Source: Amoebophrya sp. A120
Lineage: Eukaryota > Sar > Dinophyceae > Syndiniales > Amoebophryaceae
Assembly: GCA_905178155.1 (NCBI GenBank)
Contig: CAJINV010000003.1
Span: forward strand, 7,063,612 to 7,127,611
Length of the DNA stretch: 64,000 bases
Direction of reading: 5' to 3'
Each line of letters begins with the position of its first letter. Positions within the stretch are counted from its first letter, which is position 1. Made by a program: the position numbers and the translations under genes. The notes under the pieces are model-generated. The model worked only from the letters and a program-made list of their open reading frames with translations, did no database searches and was not told the origin of the DNA. Positions 52,802-64,000 of the stretch are shown here, in pieces.

Positions 52802-53409
52802 NNNNNNNNNNNNNNNNNNNNNNNNNNNNNNNNNNNNNNNNNNNNNNNNNNNNNNNNNNNNNNNNNNNNNNNNNNNNNNNNNNNNNNNNNNNNNNNNNNN
52901 NNNNNNNNNNNNNNNNNNNNNNNNNNNNNNNNNNNNNNNNNNNNNNNNNNNNNNNNNNNNNNNNNNNNNNNNNNNNNNNNNNNNNNNNNNNNNNNNNNNN
53001 NNNNNNNNNNNNNNNNNNNNNNNNNNNNNNNNNNNNNNNNNNNNNNNNNNNNNNNNNNNNNNNNNNNNNNNNNNNNNNNNNNNNNNNNNNNNNNNNNNNN
53101 NNNNNNNNNNNNNNNNNNNNNNNNNNNNNNNNNNNNNNNNNNNNNNNNNNNNNNNNNNNNNNNNNNNNNNNNNNNNNNNNNNNNNNNNNNNNNNNNNNNN
53201 NNNNNNNNNNNNNNNNNNNNNNNNNNNNNNNNNNNNNNNNNNNNNNNNNNNNNNNNNNNNNNNNNNNNNNNNNNNNNNNNNNNNNNNNNNNNNNNNNNNN
53301 NNNNNNNNNNNNNNNNNNNNNNNNNNNNNNNNNNNNNNNNNNNNNNNNNNNNNNNNNNNNNNNNNNNNNNNNNNNNNNNNNNNNNNNNNNNNNNNNNNNN
53401 NNNNNNNNN
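52802..53409. other. assembly gap (608 N)
   Basis: A run of N only. Any frame spanning it is meaningless. Confidence 0.99.
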
Positions 53410-53499
53410 TATCCTTCTAGGCAAACCTTTCCCCGGGTAGCCAGAAGAGTTTTGCTAACGCGGGAAGAAACCCCGGAAAATCGAAGAGAAATCAGCTGC

Positions 53500-54420
53500 C
53501 TTGCGATTCTTGACAGCTGGAAATGCCCCGAGGCATCTCCGCCCGCAAATCTATCCACCTGGCAACACCTTGGGGCGCCTTGACCTGGAATCCCAGCTAA
53601 CAATGCGCCGCGGATGCCTTTTCAAAGTGTTCCCCACAGCTGGATCCCAAGCTAGAAATCGAAAGCCGTCTTCTACTAGAAATCCAGCTGCCAACACTTT
53701 GAAAAGGTCGGGCGGAAAAGCGCTGAAAAAGCCTTCTCGATGCGTTTCCATCTGGATTTCCCTCGAAAAGGCGTTTCCAGCAAGCTGGATTTCCATTGCC
53801 GCGGCGTCTCCAGCTGGATACTCTTCGAAGAGGCGCCCTCGAAGGGTTTCCAGCTGGAGGCGCGTTGCTTGCGGGTGCCTCTTTAAGTAATGCACTGCCT
53901 CCCTGCTGGATTTCCTCCCGGCTAGAAAAAAACGCGCCTCCATCTGGGTTTCCCGCTAGGATGGAATGCTCTGAAAAGGCGTCCCCGGCTCCATTTCACG
54001 CTAGAAATACTCTGCAAAGACGCGGCCGGCTGAATTTCTTCCAGCCGGGGGCGCTTTGGCGATGCCTCTCCCGCTGGATTTCGTTCTGGGAACGCGCTGG
54101 CGATGCCTTTCCGCCTGGATCTCTAGCCGGAAACACGCTGCCGCTGCCTTTCCGGCTGTGTTTCCTTTCAGCTAGAAAGGCGCTGAGACGGCATTGCTAG
54201 CTGGATTCCCTGCTGGACACACACCGGGGCGGCGTCGCTAGCTGGCTTTCTAGCTAGACACGCCCTGAGACGGCGTCGCTAGGTGGGTTTCCAGCTAGAA
54301 ACGCACTGAGACGGCGTCGCTTGCTAGATTTCCAACCAGAAACGCACTGCGAAGAAGTCTCTAGCCGCGTTTCCGGCTCGACATGCTTTGAAAAGGCATC
54401 CACTAGGCCGCGGGGGGATG
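53500..54420. repeat. degenerate 41-bp satellite
   Basis: Repeated phrases GCTAGCTGGATTTCCAGCTA, GAAACGCACTGAGACGGCGT. The period is 41 bp and clearest at 54190-54370, where the last copies are close to identical. Earlier copies are strongly diverged. It lies directly right of the assembly gap. Confidence 0.75.
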
Positions 54421-54587
54421 CGGCGCGAGACGCAGCAGTGTTGTTCCCAGGTGATACGCAAAGCGTGCGCGTCCCGCAGCGGGGGGTGAACTTTGTGAAG
54501 AATGCTCCTTCTAGCGCAAGTTTGCGATGTCACACCGAGCGGGCGAAGCTATTCGAGTCTCGTTCAAATACTATAAAGCGATTTCGT

Positions 54588-57000
54588 TCATCGAGTTGCT
54601 TCGAGCAACAGAGCTGCAATCAAGAACATGGAATATATCAATCGTAAAATCCCCTGCATGGATTTTGTATTGGAAGTGGGGGCGGCCGCGTTTTTGTCTG
54701 ATACAACGCGATCTAGTCGCTTGCCACCTGTGGACGGCGACAACATCATCGTGAATGCTTCGCCGTCGAAGCGCCCCCCGGTCAGCAGTGGCGAGTCGGC
54801 CGCAGTCAGATTGGAAAACGCGGTGGAATGGCGGAAGCCCTGGGATCCTTGGGTCATGTAAAAGCTGTCTCCGAAGCGCTGCATGAACTCCTCGTGAAGC
54901 GACGATTGCTTGTTCTGGCTTGTCAGATGCCCGCCCTCGCCCCCTGTCGGCTTGATCTGGTCCGGCTTTTTGCCGGACACAAACTTGCCCTTCTGAAAAA
55001 CCTTTTTCGAGGTCGGACCGAAGAAAGAGGCGCGCACGTGCGTACTGTGGTCCTGCACGACACCTTCGCGGTCGTCTTTTTCGGCTGCCGAGGGGGACGG
55101 AGGTAGTGCCGCTCCCCCCTGTGCTCTCTCCACCTCCAGGGGCAGTTGCACGACCACGTTTTCCGAAGAAATTCTTGCTTGCTTCGCCGGCGAGCGAGAG
55201 TTGAGGACACTAAGTTCATCTTGCGTGCCGGTGGCACCTTTTCCTTCTCCGTATTCTTGTGACGATGTCTTGCGTTTCTGGTTTTCGACGTGCGTGGTTC
55301 CCGTCAAGGAAGACGTCGAAGAGGGCAGTTTCATCAATGTCGGTGGAGGAGGAATGTCTGATATCCTCTGAGCAGCGGCTCCTGCGTAGTTCTTTCCAAG
55401 GCGATCTTCCCCGATCGCCTTTGGCGACATTTTTTCGTTCTGCTGATTCCCGCGCCAAAGCAGTGCGTTGTTCGCGAGCGGGCCGCGCTGGGATAATTCT
55501 TGTGGCGGTCGAAACACGATGGTGGAGGAGGTTGCCTCGAGCAGAGGATTTTGGCCGTGCTGGGCGTCGTGCATGGTGAGTTGCCTGTTGGGCGACAGGT
55601 GACGCTGGAATTTGGCAGGCGAGAAAAAGTCCGCCAAGGTGTCTTGTCCGTCGCTGAGCGTTTGCGTGGGGAGCGACTGTCTCTCTTGCTCCAGGACTCG
55701 CCCCACGGCTGCGGTTTGCAGCTCGACCTCGGTATCCTCACGGCCGTACAGTGCACTCACGTACCGTTTCTGTTGCTGTCTTGCCTCGTCCAGTTCCTCT
55801 TCGCCGATGCGCTCGGCTTTTTTCTGTCGCTTCTTCAGCGCACTCATTTCATCCAGCCGCCGCCGCGCCTCCAAACCTTCTGTCCAATTTCGCGACGGAG
55901 TGCGCGGACTCCACATCAATTGCTTTTCCAACAAAGCCATTGGTGATAGCGGAGCCGAGGTGGGTGAAGAGTCGTTGTTTTGTTTCGCGTTCTTACCGGT
56001 TCCTGCTCCTCTCGCCGTTTCTCTTTCTCCGAAGAGAGGTCCTTGTTGTCGTGTTCCATCTACGACGGATTTTTCATCATCTTCGTCGTCCAACTCCTCC
56101 GTGATAGGCGCGAGGTCGGCAGTTCCTTCTTGTTCCGTCGTGGTAGAGCCAAGACGGCGCTGGCGCTCCAAGAAATCATGACGCCGGTTCCCGGCACACG
56201 CATCTAGAATTTCTAGCTCCTCTCGCGTCAATGCTTTATTTTCTGATTTTTTTAGAGCAGACGAATGATCATCTGTAGTGCCGTCCGCCATTTGGTCGTG
56301 GTCGTCCGCGTCCACCGAGGACTCGGTCTTGTTTACAACGACCTCCGTCGTGGCAACATTTATCTCGGCGCTTATTTGTTGGTCGTCTTTCTCCTGCTGC
56401 ACGTGCTGCACGCCGGTGAACAAAGCTCCGCCGACGTCTTCGAAAGCGAGCGCATATTGCGAGAGGTCGTCGTGAAGAGACGCTATCTTCGATCCCACAC
56501 GGGCCGCAAAACACGACTTTGAGATCTGCTCCATGCCGTGAAAGTGGGCTAGTTCTTCGGCTAATGCCACGTCCTCATTGCTAGCCAACCCTGGAGCGCC
56601 TGCCACGCCGCCCGCCCCGCCTGCCGTAGCACTACCAGCGCCGCCGCCGCCGCCCATCTCCTTCAGACATTTTTCGCACTCCCTCGCCAGCTCTTGATCT
56701 GAAAGCTCAACTGGTGGTTCCTGTGCTTGCCTCATTTTCGTTATGCCTAGAAGCAGCTTTCCGTATACAACCTTTCGTAATTTCTTCTTCAAGAAGATCA
56801 CAAGCTTTTCCAGGTTGCCGTTTTGAAAATGCGCCTCGGCCAGCTTCTGCATCTGCTTCACAACTCCGGACTCGTACCCGGGCACAGACTGCTGCTCACC
56901 GCCCACCACTTCGATGGACTCGATCTGGTTTTCCCAGCGGCTTAGCAAACTCGTTTTTCGCGGCTCTAAGGAGAAGCTGGAGCTGGAAGACGACCCTGGT
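54588..57000 (-). CDS. unknown 786+ codon protein
   Basis: A long open frame that continues upstream of its first listed codon to an acceptor-like CCACCAG near 57000 (reads SFSLEPRKTSLLSRWENQIE). Early part: LAEAHFQNGNLEKLVIFLKK then KLRKVVYGKLLLGITKMR, a helical pair. Middle: acidic and Gln/Glu-rich, including coiled-coil-like ARRRLDEMSALKKRQKKAER. C-terminal third: Ser/Lys-rich with FMQRFGDSFYMTQGSQGF. The last ~20 residues (GILRLIYSMFLIAALLLEAT) are hydrophobic, a possible tail anchor or read-through past the true exon end. No family recognised; the first exon is not identified. Confidence 0.65.
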
Positions 57001-57059
57001 GGAAGTTACACATGATCATACACATATTTTTACAACTAGAATACAAGATACAACATGTT

Positions 57060-57434
57060 GCAATCTAGTAGGGCGACCACGTTCTTTTGATTTCATCTTG
57101 CGAGCATGATGATAATTGACGACGCCCTTTTCTTTTTAGTATAATTTTCCGACGTTTCATATCGCTTGTTCGCGGTTTCCTACTAATGACTCCTAGCGTC
57201 TTCAGGTTCAGCCACAGCGAGACCCACCAACGCTGCAGCACAACAACTCGTGTAATTTGTTTCTCTTTCCTTTTTTTGGCTTTACGACACGCACAAGCCC
57301 AGCCCATAAGTTTGGTTTTGGGTACCAAGTTGTGCATAGAGTCCTCTAAATATCTGAATCACCATCGCTCCTCGTGCACAAAGACATCAGGATATACTTA
57401 GATATATTGTAGTTCAACTTTTGATTATTGATAC
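57060..57434. other. unresolved stretch between two minus-strand genes
   Basis: A minus-strand frame with NLKTLGVISRKPRTSDMKRR could be an exon of either neighbour. No supporting splice sites were fixed. Confidence 0.3.
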
Positions 57435-60156
57435 CTGCGCCTTTCGACGTCCGCTTCGTGGTACTGTCTTGCGCGGCAGCTGCGGCGAGCAGATCCGTTG
57501 CGAAAATAAGAGGCACAATAGGTACCCCCGCACGCAGAGCTGTGTACACCTCGAGGAGCACCCACGGGTGCCGGTTCCAGTCGGCGCACGGCACAAGCAG
57601 CAGTGCCTTATCAAGTGCAAAAGTGTCTGGGTCTGGAAGATTGCCAGGTCTGTCAAGCATATTTTGCATAACCCGTGATGCCTGTAATGCATGGCCTAGC
57701 ATCACATATTTTTAAAAGGCCTTCCGATGCGTATTCCGCATGAGAAACGCCCACTCCGCATAGCACAAACTGAACTCCTCTTGCTAGTCATGCAGCACAG
57801 ATTTTTTTACCTTCCACAGACAGCATCACAAGTTGCAACCTTCCAGACCCAGAGGACACTTTTGCATTTAATATGCCTCGCACTTCTGCAAATTTTTCTC
57901 GATGGTGTCGACCGCGGCGGCTTGAAGGAAGTCTTTGCCGCAGAGGAGATCTACGTAGTACCGAAGTCCGAAGAAATTCTCGCTCTCGGCGTGCTGCTCG
58001 AGGAGACGCAAAAACTGCTCACAGGAGGTATGCCACGACGCACTCACATAGAAAAACCTCGGCCTGCTGGCGCTGCTTGTCCCTGTTGTATTGGCGCTTT
58101 CGACGGTGGTCCCCCCGAGAGGTAGTTGTACAGCCCCACCCCGCCCGGGAGGTTGCGCTACTATATCATCCTTCCCGCGTTTGCCAGCAGTGGAAACAAG
58201 CTCAGTAGAAGTGTCATGCTGACTGCTTCTCTGATCACCAGTGTCCGGAGCTACGGCCCTGTCTTTTTCTCCCAACACCATAGGCAGTGCAGATTCCATC
58301 CAATGCTTCTCGAGCGTGAGGAACTTGCGAGCGACGAAACCCGGCGGATCTCCGCGTGACTTTTTGCCTTCGCGCAGTTCGCGGCGTTTCTCGACAAGGT
58401 CGCGCAAGCGCGGTGGCTGCTGCGCTCGTGCGTGCTTCACACGTGTTGCCTCCTCCAGGCTCGATATCGCAGCGGAGGCAAGAGCTCTTTTCTGGTGCGC
58501 GGATCCCGGGCGTGAGCCTAGAGGGGTAGGAGGCTCCGGCTCGCCTTCTAGAAACTTCTTGAAGTAGTCTCGCACAAAGTAAAGCGAGACCCCCAGCAGT
58601 TCGTCAAAATCACCAAGCGCTCGGTTTTTTTTCTGTTTCCCAATAACCTGAGCACCGGATGAGTGGCGGTGGTCGCGAGCAGCTATGACTGAAATGACGT
58701 GCTGTAGTTCGTACGCCGCAGGTGGATCTACTCCGTCTCCTCGATTATAATTCGCATTCGCGCCGGACGATGCATCCGCATCGGCATGATCCCCACCACT
58801 ACCTGCTTCGTCCGCAGCAGCAAACAAGAAGGGGCTCCTGGGTCTGAGGGAAAGGTTGCTGCCGGACGCGTCCAATTTGTTGTGTTGACCAATGACCAGT
58901 CCCCCGGTCGTGCGGACCGGATGTGTTTCATATTCATTTCCACCATCGTCCGGGCGCGTTGAACAACTACCGAGTCCGAGAGCAGATTTCATAGTAGAAG
59001 CTGTCGCCACCACCTCGCTCCTGTAGGTATTGCCCTTCCCCTTTATTTGCGCGTCGGCATCCTTCAGTTTCGTTCGATTGTCCCTTTGCTTTTGTTCGGC
59101 CTCGTCTCCACCATCTCCTCCAAGAGGGGGATTAAACGGTGGAGCAGCAACGTCGTCAGGATCATGCACCTCACCGCGTTGACATTGACGCTCGTGGTCC
59201 TTCGAGATACCCACTACGCTCTTTCCGCTCCTCGCCGAGGCTCCTGATGCTTTGGTTTTACAGCCGGCAGCCGTGTTTCGGTGTGATTTAGATCTTGACG
59301 TAGAAGAATTATCCTGCCCGACTTTGATACCATGAGGCATGATAAAAATCGACGATGACTGTCCTCTTCCTCCGCTTGGGTCTTGTCCTTGCTGACTTGT
59401 CAGGCTGCTCCTCGTTCGAGACTGTGATTTGGACGACCTGATGTCGCCCGTGTGTAACTGGCTTCGCGACGGAACGGGCACGCCGTTTTTTTTTCGTTGC
59501 TGGAATCCGACCCCGATCTCGTGCAACTGGGCGGCGAACCTTTCACTTGCAGGAACCACAGAATCAGTTTCGATAAGCGTTGTACCCTGAAGCCCTGACC
59601 CCACCCGCCCAGCTCCGATACCGGCGGTGCCAGTGATTGTACTACCGATCGAAGATTGCGATTGGGCACCCGCAGCTGTCCGCCAGTTCTTTGGCTCTCT
59701 CTCGAGCCGCTGCGCAGGATCCTCAGAGACAGGCACGTAGGAGCTCTCGGGGTGCAAATGTAGCTGTGTATTGTACGCACTAACGGGCGGCAGCTCGAAA
59801 CTTTCCTCATACTCAAAAATGGCCTGAAACAGCTGCTTGCGGTTGAAGCTTTTACTCCGAGGCTTGCTCCCTCGCTTCTTCTTCGTCTTGGCTTCAGTGG
59901 CTGTGACTCCCGCAGCTGCAGCAGCTGCAGCTGGTCCACCACCATTGTGGTGGTGATCGGGAACTTCGGACAAAGAGCTAGAACCTGCCCCGACGACGTC
60001 CTCGCGATGTAATTTCGGCAACAACTCAAGCGATGACGCGCGTCTACGTCGCGGCTTGCGCAACAGCAACTCTACTTGCTTGTTGGCCGCAACCTTGCGT
60101 TCCGGCAGGGGTACCGTCGAGGAGTGATCAGCAACATATAATTCGGTAGCATACAT
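57435..60156 (-). CDS. large protein with C-terminal TIR-like domain
   Basis: ATG at 60154-60156 (MYATELYVADHSS). Exon 1 (60156-57874, ~761 codons) is mostly charged low complexity with basic patches (KPRRRRASS, KTKKKRGSKPRSKSFNRK). It then enters a TIR-like fold at residue ~700: RFFYVSASWHTSCEQFLRLL, LRYYVDLLCGKDFLQAAAVD, TIEKNLQKC. Removal of the element at 57609-57873 continues it as EALLLVPCADWNRHPWVLLE then VYTALRAGVPIVPLIF in exon 2 (57608-57435). This order (strand A, Asp loop, helix, 'lllvs..y..spWcllE' and 'pvipv') is the TIR pattern; the W-x-L-L-E Glu sits at the position of the NADase glutamate of enzymatic TIRs. The 3' end after the donor at 57434 is not resolved. Could be signalling or NAD-hydrolysing (inference). 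Confidence 0.65.
57609..57873 (-). mobile_element. introner-type intron, family 2 (265 bp)
   Basis: TIR TATYAARTGCAAAAGTGTC, continuing into CTGGGTCTGGAAG. Exact 5-bp TSD TGCCT at 57604-57608 and 57874-57878. Excision rejoins the TIR-like domain in frame (QKCEALLLVP). A GC..AG border pair is possible through the TSD. Confidence 0.85.
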
Positions 60157-60722
60157 CTAGACTTTCAGGCCGTGCTGCTGCTTAGCAGACGCAGAGTTCG
60201 TGTGCGTGATCCATGTGTTCGTTGTCGTTGTGTGCAAAACTAAAAAGCAAAGCAGAAGTGATCGCCACTTGTTCTTTTTCTTCATCGCTCCCATGCACAT
60301 GCTGCGCTTCATCCCGCATCGTAATTTAACAGGGCCGGGCGAATGCATTGTGTCTCATCGAGGAGACCTGCTCCTTCCACTCCCTGCTTGCCTTCTTGAC
60401 AAGAAATGTTGTATCTACTCTCGAACCGACACGAAAAAGAGAATGGAATACAAAAACATTGCAGCTGCGCCTGAATCCCGAAGCCTGTGCTAGAGGTTTT
60501 CAATAATCAGGTACAGGTAGCTCTCGCCAAGCTCAGAAACCAGGTACAACAGAAGAAGCACTCTCACCAGATGTCTCGTCAGTATTTTTCATGTGGATCT
60601 CGACGGGAGTAAATTTATGTTTATCGCGGCGCCGACGTCGCCGTTGCCGGAGAATGTCGACTCCAAACCATGTAGAAGAAGTCCGAGCATTTATCAAATT
60701 AATCTTCCTCGTGCCATCAATC
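60157..60722. other. intergenic, no gene recognised
   Basis: Upstream of the TIR-like gene start and downstream of the TPR-like gene. Confidence 0.4.
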
Positions 60723-63197
60723 TCAGCCGCTTAAATGCGGCCAAGTGAAGCTTGGCAACGCCGCGTAAGGAATTAGTCTAAGGCGATGACACATGCGTAT
60801 TCCGTGCACATCAGCAATACAAATACTCTCCTTGGTTCCAGTGCCTTCGACTTCAATCTCAGTGGGCGCGTTGACTGCGCTATTCATCGATGCCGCAGCT
60901 GCTCCGCCGGACCGAGCGACACTGTAATCGTGTTGCAGTTCCTGCCGTATGGGTATCGCATCCGCCTCCCGCTCCAAGTAAACCACGTCTCGCTCACGTC
61001 GCTCCCACTTTCGCAGCACGTTCGCATAGGCTCGCAGCAAATCCCGACGCCATACAAAACGCCGCGAGGCGGAGGAGAGAAGACTCTTGCGAGGATCCGA
61101 GCCCTTTTTCTCACTTCCTATCGTTGTTTGCGTTTGGCCTTGTTCGTCATCTAGAGAGCTGAGACTCTTCGCAGTTCGCAGTAGCCCCTCCGCTGACACT
61201 ACCTGGTGCTGAAAGACGAGAACATTGGCAGCCGCGACAAGCAAGCGCGCTTTGCAAAACTGCAAAATCGCACGTTGGTGCGGTTGCAAAAACGCTTCGT
61301 CCAGCTTTGTCTCGTGACACGGGGCTGCGGACGTGGAGGAGAGTGCACTTGATGCCAGGTTCATTAGGGGCGAAATGTGCTCGGAGAGAGCCGCGTCCAA
61401 GTCGGTCTGTGTGGAATTGAATGAGCAAAATTGGTTGACCAAAATTTCGCATAGCACCGTCTGGCGCTGCATTGCTTCCAGGAACCGTGGGGGCAATTGG
61501 GCTGATCGGTCCACCTGCTGCAGCTCGGATTCATATTTTTCGGGTGTAGTAGAAGTACTAGCTCCATGCTCGTCTCTTTTTGAAAACTCGTCGTCATGCT
61601 CAGTCAGCAATAACCAATGGAATGCAGGAGCGTAATCGTTTTCCGTTCTCCTGCTTCTGTTATGGTCCTCACACGTCGACGGCGCAACGGACGACGAAGC
61701 TCCTGCAGCAGAGTTTTTACAGGCTGTACTAGCTCCCCCGGCAGGCGATGTGTCTACTCCCCTGCGCAGGTAGTTCGACCAGGTCCGATCACCTTCGCCG
61801 CCACCAGGAAAGGTCTCTCCGTCGGCGGCGTGCCCGGCGTCGAGTAGCAAAGGCAATACGTTGACGCAAGCGGTCGCAGGGTCCAGGTACACACTCCGCA
61901 TTGCTTCTGCGTCGGCTCGCAAAAAATCGCAAATTGCGTCTCCGGTCTGCTCGCTTGCGCTCTGAGATTGAGACCTACAGGTGTTAGGGGGCGTAGGTGT
62001 ACCTCCCACCTGATATGTCTCCCCTCGGTCCTGCACCCGATCCTCCTGCACACCGGCGGAGGTACTGGAACCTTTAGAAGGAAACGGTAACTCCTCGTTA
62101 TTTTCCTCGGAAGAGCACCCTGGGGCGGCGCGAGACGCAGCTACCAGACCGGCGCCGACAGCAGGAGCTGCCTTGAAGTTCACAAGCGCCTTTTTCAAAA
62201 AGAATGGACGATCTTCTGCGTTGATGGACTCAACTACGAAATGCGGCAGGAATCGCATTGTGTTGGAACGGACAAGGAGTCCCAGAGAAGATGAGGCAAC
62301 CCCAACCCTATTGTGTCTGCCCGAATGGTCCTCGCTAAGCGTATCCGCGTCCTCGACTTGAACGAAAGAAGAAGGCGGAACTTGAGCTTTGGCGCGCGTG
62401 GCGATGTCGGCCGCTCCAGTTATTTCGAGAGTTGTCAAGGAACAAGAAGCGACGGCGCCGTGCCCTCCATGAGCCACGTCAGTACTCATCGCTTTGTCGC
62501 GTGAAGATGACATCAAGCACGAGGCGTGCTCAAGGGCTGCTGTGTAGTAGGAGCTACGTATTCTTCTCTTCACTCGGTCCTCCGTCGACATTGCGGATGA
62601 CCCAGCCCAGGATCCTGCTAAGTGATGCGCCGCGTGAAGATGCTTTGCAGCATCGCGGTAGTGTTTCTGTGCAACCATTGCTTGTGCCAGCCAGAGATGA
62701 AGTCGGTACCTGTCACCGTCCATGCTAGCTTCGGGAAGGTTACGCAAAATATCCATCGCACGGCTCAAGGGGGCTACACATAATTCATACTTGCCGCTTT
62801 CCAATAGCCTGCGTCCTTGCTGCACCTCGGGCAAGCCATCGCTCAAGAACGAAGACGTCGTCGACATCCGACGCAGTAGTACTGGCACTGTTGTAGCACC
62901 TGGAGCGAAAAGTGAACTGCTGCGGCTGATCATGAGTGGCGGGGTGAAGCAAAGAAGCCGTCCCGCTGATAAAGTACATGAGCCCTTTTTTCTACCCGAG
63001 GACAGGAAATCACCCACGAGGGCAGCAGCTTTGGTAAAAACTGCTTCCCGAGTTGACGACGACGCAAAGAACCTCGCGACAAGTAGATGTCGCCGGTAGT
63101 TTATTCGGGGTCGTGCTGCCTGTCCTATCTCCACCCATTCACTTCCGTGACAACGAACGTGTCGAGCCGCGACCTCAGCTCGTCGACTTGACATCAC
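60723..63197 (-). CDS. TPR-like protein, 824 aa, possible mitochondrial presequence
   Basis: One uninterrupted frame of 824 codons from ATG (63195-63197) to a TAA/TGA near 60723. The N-terminus is Arg/Ser/Ala-rich without acids for long stretches (RRHLLVARFFASSSTREAVF), like an organelle targeting sequence. Residues ~125-195 read EVQQGRRLLESGKYELCVAP, RLHLWLAQAMVAQKHYRDAA then KHLHAAHHLAGSW: two helix-turn-helix units of TPR type (W/L-x-x-[AG]-x-x-[YH]). A second helical region near the C-terminus (LQFCKARLLVAAANVLVFQH, SAEGLLRTAKSL, LLRAYANVLRKW) also looks TPR-like. The middle is low-complexity linker. Family not identified. Confidence 0.65.
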   Translation of the reverse strand: MMSSRRAEVAARHVRCHGSEWVEIGQAARPRINYRRHLLVARFFASSSTREAVFTKAAALVGDFLSSGRKKGSCTLSAGRLLCFTPPLMISRSSSLFAPGATTVPVLLRRMSTTSSFLSDGLPEVQQGRRLLESGKYELCVAPLSRAMDILRNLPEASMDGDRYRLHLWLAQAMVAQKHYRDAAKHLHAAHHLAGSWAGSSAMSTEDRVKRRIRSSYYTAALEHASCLMSSSRDKAMSTDVAHGGHGAVASCSLTTLEITGAADIATRAKAQVPPSSFVQVEDADTLSEDHSGRHNRVGVASSSLGLLVRSNTMRFLPHFVVESINAEDRPFFLKKALVNFKAAPAVGAGLVAASRAAPGCSSEENNEELPFPSKGSSTSAGVQEDRVQDRGETYQVGGTPTPPNTCRSQSQSASEQTGDAICDFLRADAEAMRSVYLDPATACVNVLPLLLDAGHAADGETFPGGGEGDRTWSNYLRRGVDTSPAGGASTACKNSAAGASSSVAPSTCEDHNRSRRTENDYAPAFHWLLLTEHDDEFSKRDEHGASTSTTPEKYESELQQVDRSAQLPPRFLEAMQRQTVLCEILVNQFCSFNSTQTDLDAALSEHISPLMNLASSALSSTSAAPCHETKLDEAFLQPHQRAILQFCKARLLVAAANVLVFQHQVVSAEGLLRTAKSLSSLDDEQGQTQTTIGSEKKGSDPRKSLLSSASRRFVWRRDLLRAYANVLRKWERRERDVVYLEREADAIPIRQELQHDYSVARSGGAAAASMNSAVNAPTEIEVEGTGTKESICIADVHGIRMCHRLRLIPYAALPSFTWPHLSG

Positions 63198-64000
63198 GAA
63201 ATCGCTTTCGCTTGTGCCAGTGCGCGTGATAAACCAGATGCACGATCAAGCTTAAATAAAAACGTTGATAATTAAACAAACGAAAATGGGTAAAACAAAA
63301 AGTGAAAAACCTGTTAGAATTTCACGGCGCGCCTCTCTTTTGATAAATCATGATGATTTTGATTAATGGACGCAATTCCAATGATAGTATACTCTTTGGC
63401 TTTGCCTGCGGAATGCTCAACTACAACGACCAAAGATGGCATCACAACAACTAGAACTACGTGGTGGTGGTCTACGCGTCGTCGTAAAACTTGACTAGTA
63501 ACAAACAGTTTGTTCGACGGCAATCGATGTGAAAAAACAATTGATCTCGAGCAAGTACTAAGATTATAATTTTCAGACATATATAATAGCTATGATAGGG
63601 ATCCTCGAGGTCATGGATGTTGATCCATTTCCATTTTCATTGAATAAAGGTCATAGGGAGCCGGGTTCGAAGGGCATCCCAGTGAAGACCTTCCGCCCGC
63701 CAGTTACATCAACCTAATTCGATTCTCAGAAGTTGTGGCACGCACCGTTGACATACTTGATCAGCTTCTACAACATCTCTTTCACCATAGCCGTCCACGC
63801 CGAAAACTGTGACCAAGATTTGACCTTCCGCTGACCGACATGTTTTGTACCCGATCTAGCCACACTGCCGCTCCCCCCGCTGCAGCAACTACCGGATTAT
63901 TTATCTTCTTCTTTACGCTTTCAATGTGCTAGCCTAGTACGTTTAATATCATGCTGGTGATGAAGTAGATCATTCAGTACCTACAAGCATGCTTTGCTGT
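63198..64000. other. right edge, no gene recognised
   Basis: AT-rich sequence with short ORFs only. A GGGTTCGAA word near 63663 was considered as a tRNA T-loop but lacks complementary flanks. Confidence 0.4.

Noticed and set aside
52593-53603. Long ORFs on both strands across the gap
   Set aside because: They run through 608 N bases and have no real coding content.
63655-63690. GGGTTCGAA word resembling a T-loop
   Set aside because: Flanks are not complementary and there is no cloverleaf.
1-64000. Dinoflagellate spliced-leader relics at gene starts
   Set aside because: I looked for the conserved TTTTGGCTCAAG word and saw only partial matches (for example near 558 and 2300).

Overview
This window is nuclear DNA of a eukaryote. 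Genes are interrupted by introns (GT-AG and unusual ones), spacers are long, and coding and non-coding DNA alternate without bacterial operons. Protein signatures (Sar1 GTPase, PC4/Sub1 domains, a PAM2 motif, an RPAP3/SPAG1-like N-terminus) are eukaryotic. Several introns look like DNA-transposon copies: terminal inverted repeats (TIRs), 5-6 bp target-site duplications (TSDs), and excision that restores the reading frame without GT-AG borders. Such introner elements are known from Micromonas, Aureococcus and the parasitic dinoflagellate Amoebophrya. An Amoebophrya-like alveolate is my best guess, but I could not test it.

Layout. 500-860 and 11409-11657 (minus) look like two exons of one RPAP3/SPAG1-like cochaperone gene. 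The more than 10 kb between them holds a GC-rich plus-strand mobile region (about 2275-9600). It encodes a small membrane protein, a spliced protein combining an OTU-type cysteine protease with a D5-like superfamily 3 helicase, and a spliced ISXO2/Merlin-type DDE transposase. Palindromes and minisatellites flank it. 11.8-14.3 kb has a small putative mitochondrial protein gene and repeat blocks.

15.6-27.1 kb holds four minus-strand genes: an aldo-keto reductase, a probable organellar protein with two PC4 domains, a doubtful BTB-like fragment, and Sar1 with three introner-type introns. 29.3-35.9 kb holds low-complexity minus-strand coding exons of unknown function. 37.8-41.1 kb is one 1117-codon ORF of unknown function. 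41.2-43.9 kb appears empty. 43.9-46.7 kb has two poorly resolved genes.

47.0-50.5 kb encodes a low-complexity protein with a PAM2 (poly(A)-binding-protein) motif. 50.6-54.4 kb is gene-poor, with AT-rich palindromic repeats, G-rich repeats, a 608-base assembly gap and a degenerate 41-bp satellite. The last 10 kb has three long minus-strand genes: an unknown 786-codon ORF, a large protein ending in a TIR-like domain interrupted by an introner, and an 824-codon TPR-like protein.

The strongest candidates for something new are the composite OTU/SF3-helicase/ISXO2-transposase element and the several introner families caught in the frame of recognisable genes.
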